In this document: piece by piece, positions 25,735 through 34,409 of the stretch | Layout of the letters: every line of letters begins with the position of its first letter | Numbering within the stretch: the stretch's first letter is position 1 | Assembly: GCF_900116445.1 (NCBI RefSeq) | Contig: NZ_FPBH01000031.1 | Location: 1-64,000 of the forward strand | Direction: 5' to 3' | Origin: Paraburkholderia aspalathi | GTDB lineage: Bacteria; Pseudomonadota; Gammaproteobacteria; Burkholderiales; Burkholderiaceae | Length of the DNA: 64,000 bases | The notes under the pieces: model-generated | What the model saw: only the letters and a program-made list of their open reading frames with translations | Told to the model about the DNA's origin: nothing | The model's database searches: none | Program-made: the position numbers and the translations under genes

Positions 25735-26772
25735 TTAGCTCTTGTGTCCATCGGCCGGCGTGGCCGCTTTCTCGACGTGACCGCCGAAGTCGTGCCGCAT
25801 GGCCGACAACACCCGGTTCGCGAAATCTGCCTCGCCTCGCGAACTGAAACGCGCGAATAGCGCCGCGCTCAGAACCGGCGTGGGCACGCCTTCGTCGATC
25901 GCTGCCGCCACCGTCCAGCGCCCTTCGCCGGAATCCGATACGCGCCCGGCGTAGCTTTGCAGATCGGCGTCGCTGACAAGCGATCCTGCTATCAGGTCGA
26001 GCAGCCACGAGCCGATCACGCTGCCGCGCCGCCATACCTCGGTGACCTCGGCAAGATTCAGTTCGTATTGGTAAAGCTCAGGACGGCGCAGCGGCGACGT
26101 TTCGGCATCGGCTTCGCGCGCATGTTTGCCGGCATCGGCGTGACGCAGAATGTTCAGGCCTTCGGCATACGCGGCCATCATGCCGTATTCGATACCGTTG
26201 TGGACCATCTTCACGAAGTGCCCCGCGCCCTGCGGGCCGCAATGTAAGAAGCCCTGATCGGCCGTGCTGCTGCCGGCTGCGCGTCCCGGCGTGGCTGGCG
26301 CTGCGCCCACACCTGGCGCAAGCGTAGAGAAAATCGGTTCGAGCCGCTTCACCACTTCAGGCTCGCCGCCGATCATCAGACAGTAGCCGCGCTCACGTCC
26401 CGCAACGCCGCCGCTCGTGCCGACGTCCACATAGTGAAGCCCGCGCTTCGCCAACTCGGCGCTGCGGCGTATGTCGTCGTGGTAATAGGAGTTGCCGCCG
26501 TCGATCACAATGTCGCCAGGCTCCAGCAAAGGCACGAGGTTCTCGAGCGTTTTGTCGACCACCGCGGCGGGCACCATCAGCCACACCGCGCGCGGCTTTT
26601 GCAATTGCGCGACCAGGTCTTCCAGCGATGCGGCACCCGCGACGCCGTCCTGTTTCAGTTTTTCCACCGCTGCCGGTTGCACGTCGTAAGCGATGCATTG
26701 CTGACCGCCCTTCGTCAGGCGCCGCACCATGTCCGCGCCCATGCGTCCCAATCCAATCATGCCTAGCTGCAT
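25735..26772 (-). CDS. gnd: 6-phosphogluconate dehydrogenase, decarboxylating (short form)
   Basis: The 345-residue enzyme oxidises 6-phosphogluconate to ribulose 5-phosphate and carbon dioxide. It has the N-terminal dinucleotide motif GMIGLGRMGADMVRRL (4-19), the substrate loop IDGGNSYYHDDIRRS, VDVGTSGGVAGRERGYCLMIGG, and GAGHFVKMVHNGIEYGMM with the catalytic lysine. This is the short, NAD-favouring GndA-like class (about 300-350 residues) rather than the 470-residue form. A proline/alanine-rich insert (PATPGRAAGSS) is present. The ATG at 26772 has GGAGCGAG upstream. It leads a likely operon with the HAD hydrolase. Confidence 0.9.
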   Translation of the reverse strand: MQLGMIGLGRMGADMVRRLTKGGQQCIAYDVQPAAVEKLKQDGVAGAASLEDLVAQLQKPRAVWLMVPAAVVDKTLENLVPLLEPGDIVIDGGNSYYHDDIRRSAELAKRGLHYVDVGTSGGVAGRERGYCLMIGGEPEVVKRLEPIFSTLAPGVGAAPATPGRAAGSSTADQGFLHCGPQGAGHFVKMVHNGIEYGMMAAYAEGLNILRHADAGKHAREADAETSPLRRPELYQYELNLAEVTEVWRRGSVIGSWLLDLIAGSLVSDADLQSYAGRVSDSGEGRWTVAAAIDEGVPTPVLSAALFARFSSRGEADFANRVLSAMRHDFGGHVEKAATPADGHKS

Positions 26773-27176
26773 ATCTCGCTCCGGAAAGTGTCTCGTTGCG
26801 CTGCTCGGTCTGGCTCGGTGTGCTGCGGCCATGCCGTGCGCTTTGCATGCGGCAAGTGGCTCTCCTAACTGTAGTTGCGTTTCGCGTGGTCCGACGGACA
26901 CACGGTAGCAGGCTCGCACCGTTCATGCATTGAATCGCGCATCCCCGTCTGCATCGAACGACGATACGCTTCTTTGCAGAGGTTTTGCGCAGCCGGAAGT
27001 TCCGGACGTGCGTCGGTGCACGCTGTAGTTAGCGCGAAGGCTTCGATTTAGCTAACTGCCTTCTTACACTTCTTGCACAGGATAAAGCGCGACGCTTTCG
27101 CGGGCGCCGCCGCATGTGGGCATGGACCGGATCGGTTTGAACGCGCGAAGGGCGTGGCACGTGCGAACGGCAAGCC
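26773..27176. other. Intergenic region with a structured inverted repeat
   Basis: This roughly 400-bp gap contains no gene I can support. AGTTAGC (27027-27033) and GCTAACT (27051-27057) flank a nested CGAAG/CTTCG hairpin. It lies about 120 bp beyond the stop of the leftward MFS gene and could be its terminator, though there is no T-run. The part near 26773-26900 should hold the promoter of the leftward gnd operon. Confidence 0.35.
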
Positions 27177-28538
27177 CTATCGCCGCCGCGCCTGGACCTT
27201 CTCGTATTGCGCGAGTGCAATACGTCGCACCGCGCGCCACATGATCGGATAACGATAACCCGGCACCGCAAACAGCACCAGCGCGCAAAGCGCCAGCAAT
27301 CCGCAGAACAGGAACGTGCCACGATAGCTGAATGCCTGGACCAGCAAACCCGACAACACGCCTGAGAGAATCGAGCCGACCCGCGCAGCGTTGAAGAACA
27401 ACGCCGTCGCGCGGCCCGGTGCGTGGGGCATCAGATCCTGCACGTAGACCATGCCGAGGCACGAAGTCACCGCAACGACGAACGCGTTGAGTATCTGCAT
27501 CGGAATCAGCACGTGGACGCTCCCCGCCATCGACATCGCGACGAAATACAGCGCGTGAACCGCTGCGCAGGCGGCCAGCCAGTTCGGCTTGTGCAGCGTC
27601 GACGACTTCGCGCCGAGCGCGAGCATCATCGGAATTTCCGTCAAGGCGCCGAGCCCGAGCATCACCGACACGTCGAGATGCGTGCCGTTCAGGCCGTGCA
27701 CGATATAGAGCGGCAGCACGATCATGGTGGCGTTCGCGGCGAGACCCAGCAAGGTCAGCGCGGCCACGGCACGACGGATGTCGTTCTGCGAGGCGACGCC
27801 CGGCAAGTCCTCGTGCGCCTCTTCGCCGGGTGCGGTCAGCGGCGGCACGGTGATCGAGGCCGATGGTTCCGAGGCCGTGTCTTCCACCGTGTGATCGCCC
27901 AGATGGCCTTGCGGCTCCCGCATGCGCCAGACGATGGTCGCGCAGGCCGCAAAACTTGCCGCCGCGAACAGGAAGAGCCCATAGAAGCCGGCACCGGCGA
28001 GCACCAGCGCGCCCACCGACGGCCCGAACACCCACGCCGCCGAGAGGATGGTCCGCAAGGTGGCGCTGGCAAAGGCGCGCTCCGCGGGGTCCGGCACCGG
28101 CAGCGCCGCGCGGCTGAAGGAGAACACCATCGAGATGGCCGAGCCGCCCGCGCCGATGAAGACAATGCCGACCGCCAGCAGCAGCCGGTAGTCACGCACT
28201 ACGCATAGACAGAGATAACCGAGCGCGGCGGCCACCAGCGCCGCCAGCAGCAACGGCCGATGCCGTCCGCTCGCGTCGCTCCAGCGGCCGGCGAAGGTGC
28301 TGGCGAGCACCCCGCTCGCCGCGATCAGCGTCATGAAGATGCCGAGCTTGAGCGGCGTCATGCCGGCGCGCTCTACGCCGAACAGCGACAGATACGGAGC
28401 GGTGAAGGACATGGCCACACCGAGCATGAGCGTGGCGGCGGCCAGCGGCTTGAAGCCAGGGATGTGCAGCAGGTCGAAAAAACGGGAGGTTTTCAACACG
28501 GGTGGCGGTGGGTCAGGGAAAGCGAGTCTGCGACGCAC
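27177..28538 (-). CDS. MFS transporter, sugar-efflux (SetA-like) type
   Basis: The 453-residue inner-membrane protein has 12 predicted spans and the major-facilitator loop AGRWSDASGRHRPLLL (about 84-98). The middle loop (about 215-255, PQGHLGDHTVEDTASE...) is hydrophilic. The pattern GVERAGMTPLKLGIFMTLIAASGV resembles the sugar-efflux (Set) group; substrates could be sugars or drugs. The reading frame opens with a GTG at 28538 without a clear ribosome binding site, so the true start may be a little downstream. It stands alone on its strand. Confidence 0.7.
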   Translation of the reverse strand: MRRRLAFPDPPPPVLKTSRFFDLLHIPGFKPLAAATLMLGVAMSFTAPYLSLFGVERAGMTPLKLGIFMTLIAASGVLASTFAGRWSDASGRHRPLLLAALVAAALGYLCLCVVRDYRLLLAVGIVFIGAGGSAISMVFSFSRAALPVPDPAERAFASATLRTILSAAWVFGPSVGALVLAGAGFYGLFLFAAASFAACATIVWRMREPQGHLGDHTVEDTASEPSASITVPPLTAPGEEAHEDLPGVASQNDIRRAVAALTLLGLAANATMIVLPLYIVHGLNGTHLDVSVMLGLGALTEIPMMLALGAKSSTLHKPNWLAACAAVHALYFVAMSMAGSVHVLIPMQILNAFVVAVTSCLGMVYVQDLMPHAPGRATALFFNAARVGSILSGVLSGLLVQAFSYRGTFLFCGLLALCALVLFAVPGYRYPIMWRAVRRIALAQYEKVQARRR

Positions 28539-28673
28539 GATGCGCGGCGCAGACTTCGTGGCCGGAACAACCGGGGCATTATCAGCCTAGCTTGTGGACG
28601 CGTAAACCTGCGCCCCCTGCATCCCAAATCCATGTTGCGCGCCGTTGCGGACACGCTGACGGCATGGACGACG

Positions 28674-29207
28674 CTACTTGCCGTCCGTTGAACGCATTTG
28701 CTGCGCTTGCGACTTGTAATCGTAGGTCGGATAAAACTCGGTGCGATAGCCGCCCCACGCCGTCGTCTCGATGGCCCGGTTGACTTCACGCAGACGGCTC
28801 GCCGGCACGCGCAGCGTGACGACCTGGCCGATGCCCATCATCACGTACCACGACACGACCTCGATGCCGGGCGGCGGAAAGGTTTTGAAAAATCCTTGCG
28901 CGCGCAACTGATCGTTGATTTTCGGCAGCGGTTTGGATTCGTCGTGACGCAGGAAGATGGTGAGCAGAAAGGTGTCGTCGGGCGACGTAGCCGACGCTGC
29001 GGCTGGCATGGCGGCTTGCGCGCCTGGCGCGGCCGGTGCGCCAGGGCCAGGCGTTGGCGCGACGGCCGGATCGGCGCTGTACGCAAGCGGCGCCGCACTG
29101 AGCGAGGAGATAAGCGCCGCGCATAACAGGCTGCGGCGGAACATGGCGCGAGGCGTGGCAAACGAGTCAAACGGGGCGGAGGTCCTTACGGTAATTCCAA
29201 TCGGCAT
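28674..29207 (-). CDS. Secreted protein of unknown function
   Basis: The 177-residue protein has a signal peptide (RRSLLCAALISSLSAAPLAYSA) and a proline/alanine-rich linker (about 48-75). A compact domain follows (about 78-165), with FLLTIFLRHDESKPLPKINDQL and GIEVVSWYVMMGIGQVVTLRVPASRLREVNRAIE, which looks like a ferredoxin-like alpha/beta fold. GGAG lies eight bases before the ATG at 29207, but an ATG at 29144 would give a more standard signal peptide. I do not recognise the family. It follows the DUF2628 gene by 42 bp on the same strand. Confidence 0.55.
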   Translation of the reverse strand: MPIGITVRTSAPFDSFATPRAMFRRSLLCAALISSLSAAPLAYSADPAVAPTPGPGAPAAPGAQAAMPAAASATSPDDTFLLTIFLRHDESKPLPKINDQLRAQGFFKTFPPPGIEVVSWYVMMGIGQVVTLRVPASRLREVNRAIETTAWGGYRTEFYPTYDYKSQAQQMRSTDGK

Positions 29208-29249
29208 CGAATATCTCCATGACGGCGTGAGAAGACGTGGCGGCCTGCT

Positions 29250-29630
29250 TCAGGGGATCTGCTCAGGGGGACGTGCATGAGCGGCTCGAGCTTGAGCGCT
29301 ATCCGCTCCCACCGAACTGCCCTCGCCCGCCGGACGCACCACAACGTATCCGCGCTGCTCGAGCGTCCAACGGTGCCACTGGTTGCCATAAACACCACAG
29401 GCAACGCCGAACAGCACCGACAGCACCAGCCCGATCGTGCCGATCGTTTCGCCCCACAAGCCCGAGAAAAACAGCAACGTGTTGACCGCCAGCATGATGA
29501 AAGTGGCAAACCACATTCTCTTCGACATGGCCCAGACGAAGCCCAATAGCAACGCGCCCCAGCTGAAACCGGTGGCGACCGCGACGGTTTCATCCTTGCC
29601 GGGGTGCCGAAGGTAGATCTTTTCTGCCAT
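29250..29630 (-). CDS. DUF2628 membrane protein
   Basis: This 126-residue inner-membrane protein matches the DUF2628 pattern: a short N-terminal segment, then FSWGALLLGFVWAMSKRMWFATFIM and a second hydrophobic region (IGTIGLVLSVLFGVACGVYGNQWHRWTLEQRGY). There are two to three spans (about 22-40, 43-60, 63-82) and a disordered tail. The family's function is unknown; members often sit near envelope or stress genes. Its start overlaps no other gene, and the MarR gene lies divergently about 185 bp away. Confidence 0.65.
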   Translation of the reverse strand: MAEKIYLRHPGKDETVAVATGFSWGALLLGFVWAMSKRMWFATFIMLAVNTLLFFSGLWGETIGTIGLVLSVLFGVACGVYGNQWHRWTLEQRGYVVVRPAGEGSSVGADSAQARAAHARPPEQIP

Positions 29631-29777
29631 GTCCTTTCCTGAACGCGATGGTGCCTTGAGAGCGAATCATGACGTTTAACATGTCACGCTTGCAAGAATA
29701 TGCGTTTGTGTGAAATTTGCGCGACGATGCACCCGCTGGTGGCTCCCAAACAGTGAGATGCATCCCGGCAAATTTTA

Positions 29778-29796
29778 GTTGCCTTGCTAACCATAT
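29778..29796. promoter_or_regulatory. Candidate MarR operator, copy 1
   Basis: GTTGCCTTGCTAACCATAT lies about 20 bp before the marR-like start. It matches a second site at 30259-30277 at 16 of 19 positions. Two copies, before the regulator and before the next gene, suggest the regulator's own binding sites. Confidence 0.5.
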
Positions 29797-29814
29797 TGAG
29801 TTTCAATAGCGCTC

Positions 29815-30231
29815 ATGTTCGATCATTGCCTTTACTTCAATTCATCCGCATTGGCGCGGCTTGCCGAGCGCGAATGGGGTCTCGTGTACGCCGAATTCGG
29901 GCTGACGCCGCCCCAGGGTTTCGTGCTGCGCGTCGTGCTGGCCACGCCCGGTTGCCTGAGCAGCCAGGTGGCGGATCTGCTGGGCATCGCCCGCCCCACT
30001 GCCACGCGGCTGATCGATAACCTGAGCGACAAGGGCTTGATCGAGCGTCGTCAGGGCGAAACCGACGGCCGCGAATGGCGCGTGTATGCCACGCGGGCCG
30101 GCAAGGCGTTGGACCGGCCGATCAACGAGGCCAGCGCGCAAATTGCAAAAAATCTGCGAGCGAAGATTGGGCCCGAGTTGTTTGAAGCAGCCGTTACCTC
30201 AATGCACGGCGTGCGAAAAGCGCTTGGATAA
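29815..30231 (+). CDS. MarR family transcriptional regulator
   Basis: The 138-residue winged-helix regulator has a recognition region LSSQVADLLGIARPTATRLIDNLSDKGLIERRQGETDGREW (about 54-94) and dimerisation helices at both ends. MarR proteins usually repress efflux or stress genes and respond to small phenolic ligands or oxidation. The only cysteines are near the N-terminus and in the central region (for example C53). Matching operator-like sites precede this gene and the small membrane-protein gene at 30290, the likely target. Its stop codon lies in the loop of a terminator. Confidence 0.85.
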   Translation: MFDHCLYFNSSALARLAEREWGLVYAEFGLTPPQGFVLRVVLATPGCLSSQVADLLGIARPTATRLIDNLSDKGLIERRQGETDGREWRVYATRAGKALDRPINEASAQIAKNLRAKIGPELFEAAVTSMHGVRKALG

Positions 30232-30249
30232 GGTAAAGCGCTTTTTTTT
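30216..30249 (+). terminator. Rho-independent terminator overlapping the marR stop codon
   Basis: AAAAGCGCT and AGCGCTTTT arms (30216-30224 and 30237-30245) enclose a 12-base loop that contains the TAA stop codon, and the stem runs into eight T residues. It ends the marR-like transcript, so the gene at 30290 needs its own promoter. Confidence 0.8.
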
Positions 30250-30258
30250 AACCAAATG

Positions 30259-30277
30259 GTTGTCTTGCTAACTATAA
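30259..30277. promoter_or_regulatory. Candidate MarR operator, copy 2
   Basis: GTTGTCTTGCTAACTATAA lies just before the small membrane-protein gene and matches the site at 29778-29796 at 16 of 19 positions. It probably places this gene under the upstream MarR-type regulator. Confidence 0.5.
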
Positions 30278-30289
30278 CGAGAGGCGTAA

Positions 30290-30589
30290 ATGGATGATCT
30301 GGCGAGTCAGCACTGCACAGCGATCCGCAAGGGTGCAAGGTTTTCTGCCGGCCATGTGCGGTGGTCTGCGAACTGGATTTTTGGCGGCGTGATCGGGATT
30401 GCGCTTTGTGTCCTGCTTTGCGTCCTGCTTGGTATCGCGATTGCCTGCGCGCCCGCTGCCGTACGCAGCAACAACGAGCGTTGTTTGCAGGCGCTGGCCG
30501 AGGAACAGCACGTTAGCGTCGAGGACTTTTTCCAGAACCCCGCGGGTCAGGATGCTTTGGCTCAGGCGGTCACGCAATGCACGAGGTAG
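30290..30589 (+). CDS. Small membrane protein of unknown function, likely MarR-controlled
   Basis: The 99-residue protein has a single strong membrane span (about residues 28-55, WIFGGVIGIALCVLLCVLLGIAIACA). A short C-terminal domain follows with two cysteines (C64 and C97) in the presumed periplasmic part (SNNERCLQALAEEQHVS...AVTQCTR). GAGAGGCG precedes the ATG. An operator-like repeat shared with the marR gene lies immediately upstream. I know no family; a role linked to the regulator's stress response is only inferred. Confidence 0.6.
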   Translation: MDDLASQHCTAIRKGARFSAGHVRWSANWIFGGVIGIALCVLLCVLLGIAIACAPAAVRSNNERCLQALAEEQHVSVEDFFQNPAGQDALAQAVTQCTR

Positions 30590-30757
30590 CAGGTTTTGCG
30601 CCTCAGGCGGCGTTGTGGGTTTGCCTGCGCACAGACAAAGCCACCCGCACTGACGATCCTGACCATAGCTGCTACTCTTACAAAAATCGACGGGCAGCGA
30701 GACTCCGCGACAGTGGAAAACCCTGCCGGCACAGGTAAAAAAAGCACCGGAGCACTC

Positions 30758-31078
30758 ATGGCAACCCGAACCGCCTATTCCCCCAAAGCACCCGCACGAG
30801 CCGAAATCGACGCCTTCCCGGGCGTTACGGTCATAGAATTCGGCACCGACTGGTGCGGCTACTGCCAGGGCGCACAAGCATCGATTGCAAAAGCTTTCGA
30901 ACCGCATGCCGGCATCAGACATCTGAAAATCGAGGACGGTCCTGGCCGCCCGCTGGGCCGGTCCTTCAAGGTGAAACTCTGGCCCACGCTGATCTTCATG
31001 CGCGACGGCGCCGAAATCGCACGCATTGTGCGCCCGGCTAACGCCACCGAGATAGCAGAGGCTTTCGCGTCGGTCTGA
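30758..31078 (+). CDS. Thioredoxin-fold protein
   Basis: The 106-residue protein has the active-site motif GTDWCGYCQGAQ (C33 and C36; W-C-G-Y-C) and the cis-proline strand KLWPTLIFMRDG, hence a thioredoxin-like disulfide reductase. The rest of the fold is short but complete. No signal peptide is visible, so it should act in the cytoplasm. GGAG lies close to the ATG at 30758. The aldolase gene follows 41 bp downstream, perhaps on the same transcript. Confidence 0.8.
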   Translation: MATRTAYSPKAPARAEIDAFPGVTVIEFGTDWCGYCQGAQASIAKAFEPHAGIRHLKIEDGPGRPLGRSFKVKLWPTLIFMRDGAEIARIVRPANATEIAEAFASV

Positions 31079-31119
31079 CAAGACTTCATCCGCTAACCGG
31101 ATTACTGGGAGCACACTTC

Positions 31120-32139
31120 ATGGACACCCGTAGCGAGCTGCAAGCCACCATCGATGCGATGGCCCAACCCGGCAAAGGTCTTCTCGCGGCCGACGAAAGC
31201 GGCCCGACCATCGCCAAACGCTTCAAGACGATCGGCCTCGAATCCAGCGAGGAAAACCGCCGCGCCTATCGCAACCTGCTGCTGACCACGCCGGGTCTCG
31301 GCGAATTCGTGAGCGGCGTGATCCTTTACGAAGAAACGCTCGGCCAGAAAGCGGACGACGGCACGCCTTTCCCGCAACTCTCCGCGAGGAACGGCATCGT
31401 GCCCGGTATCAAGGTGGACCTCGGCAAGATTCCGCTCGCGCTCGCCCCGGGTGACGAAATCACCGAAGGCCTCGACGGCCTCGCTAGACGTTTCGTCGAT
31501 TACAAGCGGCAAGGTGCACGCTTTGCGAAATGGCGCGCGGTCTACAACATCACGGCGAGCTTGCCGAGCCGCCTCGCCATCGAAGCAAATGCCGACTCCC
31601 TCGCGCGTTACGCGGCGATCTCGCAGGAAGCGGGCATCGTGCCGATCGTCGAACCGGAGGTATTGATGGACGGCGATCACGCCATCGGACGCAGCGCGGA
31701 AGTGACCGAGGCCGTGTTGCACGAAGTCTTCAACGCCTTGCACCGGCATCGCGTGGTGCTCGAACACATTCTGCTGAAGCCGAGCATGGTGCTGGCGGGC
31801 TCTGAACACGCGCAGCAATCATCGACCGCGGACATCGCGGCGCACACGGTGCGGATACTCAAGCGCACGGTGCCGTCGGCGGTGCCGGGAATCGTATTCC
31901 TGTCCGGCGGCCAATCCCCGGAAGAGGCAACGGCCAACCTCGATGCAATGAATCGCCTCGGGCCGCTGCCGTGGAATCTGAGCTTCTCGTATGGCCGCGC
32001 GTTGCAGGAACCGCCGCTGCAAGCATGGAAAGGACAAGCGAGTAACGTCAAGGAAGCCCAGGCGGCGTTGCTCAAGCGCGCCCGTTTGAACAGCGCGGCG
32101 GCGCTTGGCAAGTACGAAGCTTCTCAGGAAAAGAGTTAG
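31120..32139 (+). CDS. fba: Fructose-bisphosphate aldolase, class I
   Basis: The 339-residue Schiff-base aldolase splits fructose 1,6-bisphosphate. Class I features are KGLLAADESGPTIAKRF (D of DES), the lysine-containing FAKWRAV, the active-site lysine in EHILLKPSMVL (the Schiff-base residue), PGIVFLSGGQSPEEATANL and WNLSFSYGRALQEP. It has the normal length for the animal-type class I family, which is less usual in bacteria than class II. Other sugar-phosphate enzymes lie in the window. No cofactor metal is expected. Confidence 0.93.
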   Translation: MDTRSELQATIDAMAQPGKGLLAADESGPTIAKRFKTIGLESSEENRRAYRNLLLTTPGLGEFVSGVILYEETLGQKADDGTPFPQLSARNGIVPGIKVDLGKIPLALAPGDEITEGLDGLARRFVDYKRQGARFAKWRAVYNITASLPSRLAIEANADSLARYAAISQEAGIVPIVEPEVLMDGDHAIGRSAEVTEAVLHEVFNALHRHRVVLEHILLKPSMVLAGSEHAQQSSTADIAAHTVRILKRTVPSAVPGIVFLSGGQSPEEATANLDAMNRLGPLPWNLSFSYGRALQEPPLQAWKGQASNVKEAQAALLKRARLNSAAALGKYEASQEKS

Positions 32140-32163
32140 TCCCACGACGGGCGGTTCGTGCGT

Positions 32164-32183
32164 GCCGCCCTTGCCAGGGCGGC
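32164..32183. terminator. Hairpin between convergent aldolase and sensor-kinase genes
   Basis: GCCGCCC and GGGCGGC arms (32164-32170 and 32177-32183) with a six-base loop fill the 45-bp gap between the two stop codons. A GGGCGG slightly upstream could pair alternatively. No long T-run is present. Confidence 0.45.
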
Positions 32184-32184
32184 C

Positions 32185-34353
32185 TTACGGTTCGCAAACA
32201 ACCAGTGCGTGCAGCTCGTCGATATTGAAGGGTTTGGCGAGTATCGCTATGCCGAGCCGGCGCGCCCGATCGAGTTCGTCGGCGTAGCCGGTCATCAGCG
32301 CGATCTTCTGTGCCGGCCACGCACTGCGTACTTTCTCCGCGAGGTCGATGCCGTTGAGCTTGCCCGGCATCTGAATGTCGGACAGCACGAGTTCGAACTT
32401 TGCACCGCCGCTCAGCACGTCGAGCGCCTGGTCGGCGGTCGGTTCGTGCCGCACCTCGCAGCCGAAGGTTTCCAGCACGGCGGCTACGCCGGCCGCTACA
32501 TCCTCGTTGTCTTCCACCAGCAACACGACGCCCATTGGCTCCGGTGCCGGCTGCTGCGCCGTTTCTACGTCAGGCACTGTCGCCTTCTGCCGCTCGCGAT
32601 AGCGCGGCAAATATAGTCTGACCGTTGTGCCACTGCCCGGCACGCTGTCGATTTTGGCCGTGCCGCCGGCTTGCTCGCACATGGCGAGGACCTGGGCGAG
32701 GCCGAGGCCGGAGCCCGAGCCGCGCAGCTTGGTGGTGAACAGCGGCTCGAACGCGCGACGGGCGACAGCTTCGGGCATGCCTTCGCCGTCGTCGGAACAG
32801 GCAATCAGCACGTATTCGCCGTCAGGCAGCAAGGTGTCGCTGCCCACCAGACGGTTGTTCTGGCAACGGATCACAAAACGGCCACCGCGCGGCATCGCAT
32901 CGCGTGCGTTGACCGCCAGATTCATGATCGCGAATTCGAGGTCGGTCGGGTCCGCCAGCACCTGCCAGACGTTTTCGACCATGTTCAAGGCCATTTCGAT
33001 GTTGTCGCCGAGCGCGGCGTCGATGAGTGGCGCGGCGCTCGGCAACCATGTGGCGAGGTTGACCGGCTCCTGCTTGAGCGGCTGTTTTTTCGCCACGCTC
33101 AAGAGCCGCCGCGTTAACGATTCCGCCGTGGCGGTGGCGCGCTCGACAGCTTGCACTTCTTTTTCCAGGTTGTTATAGCGCTTCAAACGCGCGAGTTCGG
33201 TGTTGGCCGATACGACCATCAGCAGATTGTTGAAATCGTGCGCGACATTGGCGACGAGATTGCCGAGCGCACCCATGCGCTGTAATTGCCGGCTCGAAGC
33301 CTCGGCCGAAAGACGCATCGCCACTTCGCCTTGCCAGCGCTCCCACGCGCGGCGCTCGTCGGCAAGTTGGCGCAATGAGAAAAACACCAGCAACCAGATC
33401 GCGACGCAAGGCACAGCCGTGATCGCCGCGATCGCCATGAAGTGCTCGCGCCACGCCGCGCCGATCGAGCCGGCTTCATAGGCGCTCATCACATAGAGCG
33501 GATAGTCGCCGACGCGGCGAAACGCCAGCAGCCGTTCGACGCCATCGACCGTTGACGTCAGACGGATGTGGCCGAATAGCTGTTTGTCGCGCAATGCCGC
33601 GGTGAACGCGCTCTGCTGGGTAGGCTTGGCGCCGCTCGGCCACGCCGGATAACGCACCAGCAAGCTGCCGTCCTGGCGGTACAGACCTAGCGAGAGCGAC
33701 GTATCGCCATTCGTCAGCTCACGGTAGAAGCGCGAAAAGTAATCCGTGCGCAACGCTACGGACACCACGCCCAGGAATTGCCCATTCTCGCCCGAGCGGC
33801 CGGTCGCGGTGTTGAACACATTGGTTTGCGACAGCGGCCCGAATAAGGGCAATGAGAAATAGGGTTGCGGCCGCATCGCCTTGGCGGCAGTAAAGTCTTC
33901 ACGTTGACTATTCGACATGACCGGCGCCGGATAAGCGCGGCTCGACACAAGCAACTTTCCATCCGCACCGAGCAGGTAAATCGACCCGACCTGCGGAAAG
34001 TCGCCGCCGATTTGCCGCAGACGGTCGTGCAAGCCGGCTTCCTGCGCGCGAATCTGCGCGTCATTGTCGTTGCCGAGCAAGTCGACGATGCGCGAGGCCA
34101 TCTGCTGGTTGAGGTCCAGGACCTTGACGGCCTGTTCCTCGGTGACGCGCGCGAGCCGGTCGATCATGTCATTCGAATCGGCAATCCGGCGCTGGTAATC
34201 GAAATACCCATAACCCGCGAGGCATGCCAAAGGAAACACAATCGAAACCACGAGCACGATCAGAAGCACACGCCGCGTCGCCGCGAAATTGCGCGACGGC
34301 ATGGGGAAATCGACTGCGACACGTTCGGCACGTTGCACGGTCACGATCTCCAT
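32185..34353 (-). CDS. Hybrid sensor histidine kinase with extracytoplasmic Cache-like domain
   Basis: This roughly 722-residue protein (counted from the ATG at 34353) has a membrane span at about 27-49, a periplasmic PDC/Cache-like domain (about 60-290) and a second span at about 303-328. A dimerisation region with AHDFNNLL (phosphorylated H372) follows, then a HATPase domain (about 445-590, with NARDAMPRG and GSGLGLAQV) and a C-terminal receiver (about 610-722, LVLSDIQMP with the phospho-aspartate). It resembles DctB/LuxQ-type hybrids. An in-frame GTG at 34386 is another possible start; neither has a strong ribosome binding site. No response regulator gene is adjacent. Confidence 0.85.
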   Translation of the reverse strand: MEIVTVQRAERVAVDFPMPSRNFAATRRVLLIVLVVSIVFPLACLAGYGYFDYQRRIADSNDMIDRLARVTEEQAVKVLDLNQQMASRIVDLLGNDNDAQIRAQEAGLHDRLRQIGGDFPQVGSIYLLGADGKLLVSSRAYPAPVMSNSQREDFTAAKAMRPQPYFSLPLFGPLSQTNVFNTATGRSGENGQFLGVVSVALRTDYFSRFYRELTNGDTSLSLGLYRQDGSLLVRYPAWPSGAKPTQQSAFTAALRDKQLFGHIRLTSTVDGVERLLAFRRVGDYPLYVMSAYEAGSIGAAWREHFMAIAAITAVPCVAIWLLVFFSLRQLADERRAWERWQGEVAMRLSAEASSRQLQRMGALGNLVANVAHDFNNLLMVVSANTELARLKRYNNLEKEVQAVERATATAESLTRRLLSVAKKQPLKQEPVNLATWLPSAAPLIDAALGDNIEMALNMVENVWQVLADPTDLEFAIMNLAVNARDAMPRGGRFVIRCQNNRLVGSDTLLPDGEYVLIACSDDGEGMPEAVARRAFEPLFTTKLRGSGSGLGLAQVLAMCEQAGGTAKIDSVPGSGTTVRLYLPRYRERQKATVPDVETAQQPAPEPMGVVLLVEDNEDVAAGVAAVLETFGCEVRHEPTADQALDVLSGGAKFELVLSDIQMPGKLNGIDLAEKVRSAWPAQKIALMTGYADELDRARRLGIAILAKPFNIDELHALVVCEP

Positions 34354-34390
34354 GAAAGATGGGTACGGGTCGGGGTAGTCATACACAACG

Positions 34391-34409
34391 ACAACGCGCC
34401 CCGCGTTGT
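34391..34409. promoter_or_regulatory. 8-bp palindrome just upstream of the hybrid-kinase gene
   Basis: ACAACGCG and CGCGTTGT arms (34391-34398 and 34402-34409) flank a three-base spacer, 38 bp before the ATG at 34353. It could be an operator for the kinase gene. If translation starts at the GTG at 34386, it would also overlap the ribosome-binding region. Confidence 0.35.

Noticed and set aside
27021..27057. AGTTAGC/GCTAACT repeat as another MarR operator like 29778-29796
   Set aside because: It shares only the GCTAAC core and lies downstream of the MFS gene, far from any promoter; it is better described as a hairpin.
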